Shown: positions 5,864 to 9,782 of the stretch, piece by piece
Position numbering within the stretch: position 1 is the first letter of the stretch
Layout of the letters: every line of letters starts with the position of its first letter
DNA from: Deltaproteobacteria bacterium
GTDB lineage: Bacteria > Desulfobacterota > Dissulfuribacteria > Dissulfuribacterales > QOAL01
Assembly: GCA_015486425.1 (NCBI GenBank)
Contig: WFRQ01000367.1
Location: forward strand, 1 to 9,782
Direction: 5' to 3'
Length of the DNA stretch: 9,782 nt
Notes under the pieces: model-generated
The model's database searches: none
Seen by the model: only the letters and a program-made list of their open reading frames with translations
What the model was told of the DNA's origin: nothing
Position numbers and translations under genes: made by a program

Positions 5864-5998
5864 TTATCCGTCTCTGTTGACCTGTTTCTCAAAAAACCTT
5901 GCGACCTGATACAACATCCAGTTTGCCTTGACATTGGAGAAGCTGATATATACTTTTGAAATGTCGGGATTGCTTTCGGTATCAGGGACTGCCATGAA
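5864..5998 (-). pseudogene. Possible 3' remnant of a gene upstream of cas1
   Basis: A minus-strand frame of 43 codons (from ATG at 5995) ends at TAA 5866-5864, 15 bases before cas1. The peptide runs DISKVYISFSNVKAN, then WMLYQVARFFEKQVNRDG, and reads like a natural protein C-terminus with an amphipathic helix. Going upstream the frame meets a stop exactly where the opposite-strand toxin gene begins, as expected if the toxin-antitoxin pair inserted into, or replaced, most of this gene. I do not recognise the family. Against it: the frame is short enough to occur by chance, and a good promoter for the toxin gene lies inside it. Confidence 0.35.
5928..5954 (+). promoter_or_regulatory. Probable promoter of the RelE/Phd-type pair
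   Basis: A perfect TTGACA (5928-5933) and TATACT (5949-5954, five of six to consensus) are separated by 15 bases. The -10 box ends 39 bases before the toxin ATG. It overlaps the putative gene remnant on the other strand. Confidence 0.5.
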
Positions 5999-6236
5999 TT
6001 ATGAAATTGTCTTTAAACCAAGATCTTTGAAAGACTGCAAAAACATTCCCAAAGCACATCTTGCCAAAATTTTTGAACATATTGAAAAACTGTCCAACGA
6101 CTTAACTGGCGATGTAAGGCGACTTACCAATTTCACTCCTGAATATCGCCTACGTATAGGTGATGACAGGGTACTGTTTCAAATAGAGCAGAATGTTCTC
6201 ACAATTTACCGCATTCGCCATCGTAGGGATGTATAA
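5994..6236 (+). CDS. RelE/ParE-family toxin
   Basis: The product has 80 residues from ATG at 5994, with AGGG eight bases upstream. It shows the RelE pattern: MNYEIVFKPRSLKD, helices with IPKAHLAKIFEHIEKL, then YRLRIGDDRVLFQIEQN and the C-terminal IYRIRHRRDV, where the basic and His residues correspond to those used for ribosome-dependent mRNA cleavage in RelE. The frame is open further left to 5928, but those residues do not match the family. The predicted antitoxin follows after 17 bases, so the toxin comes first, the less common but known order. It is AT-rich compared with cas1 and CAPP and transcribed against them. Confidence 0.85.
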   Translation: MNYEIVFKPRSLKDCKNIPKAHLAKIFEHIEKLSNDLTGDVRRLTNFTPEYRLRIGDDRVLFQIEQNVLTIYRIRHRRDV

Positions 6237-6253
6237 CGATAGAGGATAGAAAA

Positions 6254-6454
6254 ATGATTTCCCCTAATGTCCATGTGCTCGAAAAAAACGGCAAAAAAGA
6301 ATTCATAATCCTTCCCTACGAAGATTATCTTACAATCCAGGAAGAACTTGCGTGTTATGAAGACCTCAGGCTGTTACGGGAGACAAAAGAACAGGAGAAT
6401 GACATGCCTTCGGTCTCATTAGCTGAGGCAAAAAAGATGCTCAACATCGAATAA
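6254..6454 (+). CDS. Phd/YefM-type antitoxin
   Basis: The product has 66 residues. It begins SPNVHVLEKNGKKEFIILPY, continues EDYLTIQEELACYEDLRLLRE, and ends SVSLAEAKKML, typical of the Phd/YefM family: a small DNA-binding N-terminal fold and a flexible toxin-wrapping C-terminus. GAGG lies nine bases before the ATG. It is predicted to bind and neutralise the upstream RelE-like toxin and to repress the shared promoter. It ends 25 bases from the convergent CAPP gene with no visible terminator in the gap. Confidence 0.8.
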   Translation: MISPNVHVLEKNGKKEFIILPYEDYLTIQEELACYEDLRLLRETKEQENDMPSVSLAEAKKMLNIE

Positions 6455-6479
6455 TCACCTTCTTCCTGCAAGCGTTTTA

Positions 6480-8132
6480 TCACAAATACCTTTCCACCAT
6501 CCTGAGCGCTGTCCTCAGATTCTCAATCGCCCCTTCAAGGTTAACCACCCTCTCGGAAACAGGCATGTCCGCATGTTCACTTTCGTTATATTCCGGCAGG
6601 TGCCGCAAAGGATGCGGATAGCCCTGGCCCTCAAACTGACACGGCATGTCAGAGCTTGTGTTTTCCAGCAAATTGTGAATCCTCTTACAGCCAAGGGGCG
6701 TGCCCCTTACCCTGGATATCTTGTAGTCAAGAAGCGGGCTGTTATACTCAGGAAGTCTTGAAAACAGATGGTGAAGCAGCAGGCGCCCCCGCGGCAGGTG
6801 CGACAGGGTAGAGAGCAGCACCTTCTCCTCCTTTACACTGAGAGTACGTGATGACTTGATGGATGCAAAAAGCTGTCCAAGCATTGGGCACTTGACCTCA
6901 AGGGCTGCAAGCTCCGGGTATTCCGCAGCCCATTCCGCATGTCTCGGATGCACCACTACCTCAGCGCCTGTTTGATGTACTGCAAGCCCTGTCACTGCCT
7001 GCGGGTCAGAAGGCCTGAAATTTGTCAAAAACTCCAGTTGCGCCTGGGTTTCCCTGCTCCCGGTTCCAAGCAGCCATGACGGCTTTCCTGTTACCCTGTG
7101 AATGCCAAGGGGCAGCTTTACCAGGTTACCCAGCCCCTTTCCTGTGAGCCTGTCCTGCTTGGGGAACACCTCAAGCGAGAAACACTTCACATCCCCCCTG
7201 ACCTGCGCAACCATGGACTGAAGGGCTGCACGCATCTCACCTGCAGGCACAGGCGCTGAAACAGGAAACCAGAAGTGATACCCCTTGCCTCCGCTTACCT
7301 CTGCAATAAACCGCAGCCCGTGTTCGGAAGCCATGTCTGCGATACGCTTCAGGACATACTCTGCCTCTCTGCGTATGGCGCTGCGATTTTTGCGCATCTG
7401 ATCAGGCTGGCGAAACGGCCCTGCCAGATCAATGTCTATGACGCCTGTCCTTACAGTGGAATCCTCTTCGAGAAGATAGATACCATATGTCTTCCTGCCT
7501 GAAAGATGCTCCTTTATGTCATTTGCTGTCATGGGGCGTCTTACAGGGACATATCCCTGCCTCTGCTGCTCACGGTCTGCCCACTGTCTTGCAAAAGTAT
7601 CGTGCCTGCCGGAAAAAATGTTCATATACGCCGAGATGGCATGTTCCTGCCTGCGCAGGTCTGCAAACGGTTCTGTTACATCCGCGGCATCATGCTGGCT
7701 GGCATCATTTCCTGTAGGGCCACGCTGCCCATTTCCAGTGCCTGAGCCAACCCACTCCCTGAGCTTCTCTTCAGGTACCTGCTCCGCGGCCCTGGCCCTG
7801 AGCCTGAGCATATCTTCACGCCTTCCAAGCAGCATAAGAGTTTCAAGGTACTCCCTCCAGCCTGCCTCAAATGCAGGATGTTCAGAAACCAGCCACTCCA
7901 TGATTTGAATGGAAATTTCGTGAAGCCCGTGCTGCTGAAGGATGCGCACGCATCGCAGGGCATCCTCAGGTGCAAGGTTCTTCCAGAACGCAGGATTATT
8001 GCCTGCCTTTTCCACAAAGGCACGGCCTTCCTGATCAAATGGAGCGGATTCCATTCGACTGAGAAGCAGTGACCAGTCGCTTTCACCTCTCTTGCCTGCT
8101 GGTGTTATATTGATTTCAGTGACACTGTTCAT
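6480..8132 (-). CDS. CRISPR-associated primase-polymerase (CAPP, type A-like)
   Basis: The product has 550 residues from ATG at 8132. Residues about 50-128 are helical and TPR-like. The archaeo-eukaryotic primase catalytic domain follows: VIDIDLAG with Asp233 and Asp235 (motif I), SGGKGYHFW with His286 (motif II) and NLVKLPLGIHR (336-346, motif III). The C-terminal part resembles the large primase subunit: Cys415 in KCPMLGQLF, Cys482 in GTPLGCKRI, Cys498 in MPCQF and then GYPHPLRH, perhaps holding an iron-sulphur cluster. CAPPs in other bacteria occur with cas1/cas2, make primers and extend DNA, and are proposed to act in spacer acquisition. The frame extends upstream to TTG at 8207, but ATG 8132 is preferred, with AGGAGG at 8147-8152, rather far at 14 bases. 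It lies downstream of the TPR gene with repeat D between. Confidence 0.88.
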   Translation of the reverse strand: MNSVTEINITPAGKRGESDWSLLLSRMESAPFDQEGRAFVEKAGNNPAFWKNLAPEDALRCVRILQQHGLHEISIQIMEWLVSEHPAFEAGWREYLETLMLLGRREDMLRLRARAAEQVPEEKLREWVGSGTGNGQRGPTGNDASQHDAADVTEPFADLRRQEHAISAYMNIFSGRHDTFARQWADREQQRQGYVPVRRPMTANDIKEHLSGRKTYGIYLLEEDSTVRTGVIDIDLAGPFRQPDQMRKNRSAIRREAEYVLKRIADMASEHGLRFIAEVSGGKGYHFWFPVSAPVPAGEMRAALQSMVAQVRGDVKCFSLEVFPKQDRLTGKGLGNLVKLPLGIHRVTGKPSWLLGTGSRETQAQLEFLTNFRPSDPQAVTGLAVHQTGAEVVVHPRHAEWAAEYPELAALEVKCPMLGQLFASIKSSRTLSVKEEKVLLSTLSHLPRGRLLLHHLFSRLPEYNSPLLDYKISRVRGTPLGCKRIHNLLENTSSDMPCQFEGQGYPHPLRHLPEYNESEHADMPVSERVVNLEGAIENLRTALRMVERYL

Positions 8133-8253
8133 ATTCCAGTCTCTTGCCTCCTCAGGAGATAAGCAAAACGGCACCTCCGTGTTATGCCGTACAAAATTTC
8201 CCAACAAATAATGGTATCAATTTGGGTACCCTGCTGACAGAAGCTCCTGCTTC

Positions 8254-8363
8254 GTATCTGCTCAGTGGGGTACCGCATCTGCTGCATTGTCGGGGGCTCG
8301 AAGTACGGGAAGTACGACTTCGCCCCCTCCGCCTTGCATCTGCAGCACCCTCTGAGCAGATAC
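8254..8363 (+). repeat. Palindromic dispersed repeat, copy D
   Basis: This 110-bp core, GTATCTGCTCAGTGGGG to CCCTCTGAGCAGATAC, is nearly identical to copy A (a handful of substitutions and one indel) and in the same orientation. The downstream spacer again has a GGCAACTTTCCGG stretch as in A and B, but the GAGTAGTTACC block is missing; GGTTATACG and a different hairpin stand in its place. It lies 122 bases upstream of the CAPP start, in the gap that splits the TPR-CAPP gene pair. Confidence 0.85.
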
Positions 8364-8409
8364 GTTTCAAGAAAAAAATGTTGTGTGAAAGGCAACTTTC
8401 CGGTTATAC

Positions 8410-8433
8410 GTTCCCAAACTTGAGTTTAGGAAC
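8410..8433. repeat. GTTCC...GGAAC hairpin
   Basis: GTTCCCAAAC and GTTTAGGAAC form a 10-base stem with one mismatch around TTGA, 28 bases after the TPR stop on the minus strand. GTTCCCAAAC-type hairpins recur in many bacterial genomes as dispersed repeats. There is no T-run for an intrinsic terminator, though it could still slow or process the transcript. Confidence 0.5.
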
Positions 8434-8461
8434 CAGCGGATCATACATTCACGAACAGGCT

Positions 8462-9763
8462 TCAGGTCACAAGCGATATTGCAGGACGTTCCTCACCATC
8501 CGCCCTCTGCTGCTCCTGCCTTGCAGCCCTTCTAACAATGGAGATAAGCCTTCCCATGTTGGGATAGCGAAAACGCCTTGCCCACAGATCTTCCAGGACC
8601 TCAAGAGCCTCAATATTCCTTGACATGCCGTGCAGAGCGGCTGCCTTCCAGAAAAGCGCCTCATTTGAGGCATTGCCAAAGGTCTGTTCGCAGAAATCTG
8701 CTGCCTCTGATGCCTGGCGCATCGCCTCCTCCATGCGTCCCTGCGAATAATAAATGCGGGCAGCCCTGATACGTGCAATATGTGCTGTTCGCCTGTCCCG
8801 CTGAGCAGTCTTTTCCATAAGCGCAAGCGCTTCATCACTTCGTCCGGCAGCCACAAGCACATCTGAATGTGTCCACTGCACGTATGGCCTGCGTCTCCTG
8901 TGGGGAATCTTCTCAATGCAGGCAAGCGCCCTGTCTGTGTTATCAGTCATCAAACAGCACCGGGCTGCAAGCTCATGCACATACTCTACTGCCTCACCCT
9001 TTGATGCCATGAAGGCAGCAGTATCAAGGTGATCAAGGGCCTCAACCGGACGGCCAAGGGCATGAAGCACCTTTGCAAGGGCAAAATGCTTGAACACCGC
9101 AGATACATGATTCCTGTCACGGTCTTCGTCCATGAGCCGCTCAATAACCTCAAGACTCCTTGCAGGCATGCCCAGCTTGAGCAGCGAAGATGCCATGTGA
9201 TACAGGGCGCGCACAAACTTCGGACGCTGCTGATGCCGCTCCCTCTTCTCCTTATCAGAGAGCCTGTCCCAGTTTGCCACTGCCCTGTCAAACAGTGGAA
9301 TGGCCTTCCTGTGTCTCTCCTCAATCTCCTTGAAGAGCATGGCCTCACGGTAGAAAAATGTCACAGAGTCTGGTCTCAGCTCCTGTGCCCTGGAAAAGTG
9401 CCGATGAGCCAGCTCAATCATCTCACGCTTTCTTGCAGGGGTCAGAAGCTGTCGCTTTGTGCGTGCGGTATAGAGCAGGTCAAGGGCAGTGTAGGCAAGT
9501 GTGTAGTGAGCCATTACATTATCAGGTTCTCTCTTTACAAGCGGAGTAATGCACCTCAGAGCATCCTGGTGCCGACCGGCGCGTCCGAGAGAAAAAGCCA
9601 CCTCCTGCCTGATTCTGCCATCCATACCGGCAGCGCAGAGTTCCGGCGCCTTTTCTTCAAGGGGATAGAACAGTGTATTGATATCATCCCACCTGTTTTC
9701 TGCCTGAAGCTCGGAAATTTCCGCAAGCACGCGCTGGCACTCCTTTTCAGCCCGTCTGCTCAT
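8462..9763 (-). CDS. TPR-repeat protein of the CRISPR locus
   Basis: The product has 433 residues, almost all alpha-helical, with about seven degenerate tetratricopeptide repeats at roughly 51-80, 83-130 (with an insert), 183-212, 223-255, 262-288, 296-325, 330-358 and 368-396. Clear examples are VRALYHMASSLLKLGMPARSL and LVAAGRSDEALALMEK. There is no catalytic motif, signal peptide or membrane segment, and it is rich in Arg. TPR proteins act as protein-binding scaffolds, and its place next to a primase-polymerase that itself has a TPR-like N-terminus suggests a partner or a related split half; this is inference. There is no clear Shine-Dalgarno before the ATG at 9763. A TGA overlapping that ATG (ATGA) would fit coupling to an upstream gene beyond the edge. 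The frame is also open through the remaining 19 bases, so the start is not certain. Confidence 0.75.
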   Translation of the reverse strand: MSRRAEKECQRVLAEISELQAENRWDDINTLFYPLEEKAPELCAAGMDGRIRQEVAFSLGRAGRHQDALRCITPLVKREPDNVMAHYTLAYTALDLLYTARTKRQLLTPARKREMIELAHRHFSRAQELRPDSVTFFYREAMLFKEIEERHRKAIPLFDRAVANWDRLSDKEKRERHQQRPKFVRALYHMASSLLKLGMPARSLEVIERLMDEDRDRNHVSAVFKHFALAKVLHALGRPVEALDHLDTAAFMASKGEAVEYVHELAARCCLMTDNTDRALACIEKIPHRRRRPYVQWTHSDVLVAAGRSDEALALMEKTAQRDRRTAHIARIRAARIYYSQGRMEEAMRQASEAADFCEQTFGNASNEALFWKAAALHGMSRNIEALEVLEDLWARRFRYPNMGRLISIVRRAARQEQQRADGEERPAISLVT

Positions 9764-9782
9764 CCAGGGAGATGATGCAAGG

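Larger units (their letters stand above)
8133..8461. other. Gene-free stretch between the TPR and CAPP genes
   Basis: It contains repeat copy D (8254-8363), a GTTCC hairpin (8410-8433) and the CAPP leader. The minus-strand CAPP frame stays open to 8207, so a slightly longer CAPP N-terminus cannot be excluded. I see no other gene. Confidence 0.55.

Noticed and set aside
1079..8363. The four repeats as a CRISPR array
   Set aside because: Units are about 110 bp, far apart, in both orientations and separated by genes rather than uniform spacers.
8129..8395. Minus-strand frames across repeat copy D
   Set aside because: They are translations of the repeat; the same artefact appears at copies A and B.
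8462..9763. TPR-CHAT-like caspase protein of a type III-E system
   Set aside because: The whole length is TPR-like helices with no His/Cys protease motif and no C-terminal caspase domain.

Overview
The window carries the minus-strand remains of a CRISPR-Cas locus, centred on spacer acquisition, next to unrelated metabolic genes. Base composition is moderate. The gene mix (family III CoA-transferase, metal-dependent amidohydrolase, CRISPR primase-polymerase, abundant dispersed palindromes) would fit an anaerobic Gram-negative such as a member of the Desulfobacterota. That assignment is an impression from gene content and repeat style and is weakly held; nothing here fixes the taxon.

Left part (1-2740, all minus strand): a CaiB/BaiF-type CoA-transferase running off the left edge, the C-terminal half of an amidohydrolase whose N-terminal half is missing, and a small secreted or lipoprotein-like gene. 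Two same-orientation copies (A and B) of a roughly 109-bp palindromic repeat bracket the last two.

Middle and right part (2740-9782): a minus-strand series reading TPR protein, CRISPR-associated primase-polymerase (CAPP), cas1, cas2, csx20. It has been broken up by insertions. A RelE/Phd-type toxin-antitoxin pair lies on the opposite strand between CAPP and cas1. A DUF4258/YgiT-type pair, also on the opposite strand, lies between cas1 and cas2, together with palindromes and a third repeat copy (C). A fourth copy (D) separates the TPR gene from CAPP. Two imperfect hairpins with insertion-sequence-like ends (2899-2999 and 4783-4830) bracket the csx20-cas2-DUF4258/YgiT block. No CRISPR array and no interference (effector) gene is visible, so they must lie beyond the right edge, elsewhere, or be lost.

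How the genes may work together: Cas1 and Cas2 form the integrase, and CAPP is known from other bacteria to be an archaeo-eukaryotic primase-superfamily enzyme linked to Cas1/Cas2 and proposed to make or repair DNA during acquisition. The TPR protein is probably a scaffold for CAPP or the effector. Csx20 is a family tied to type III systems and predicted to degrade cyclic oligoadenylate, which implies a cyclic-nucleotide-signalling type III effector in the same genome. The two toxin-antitoxin pairs could simply be hitchhikers or could stabilise the locus.
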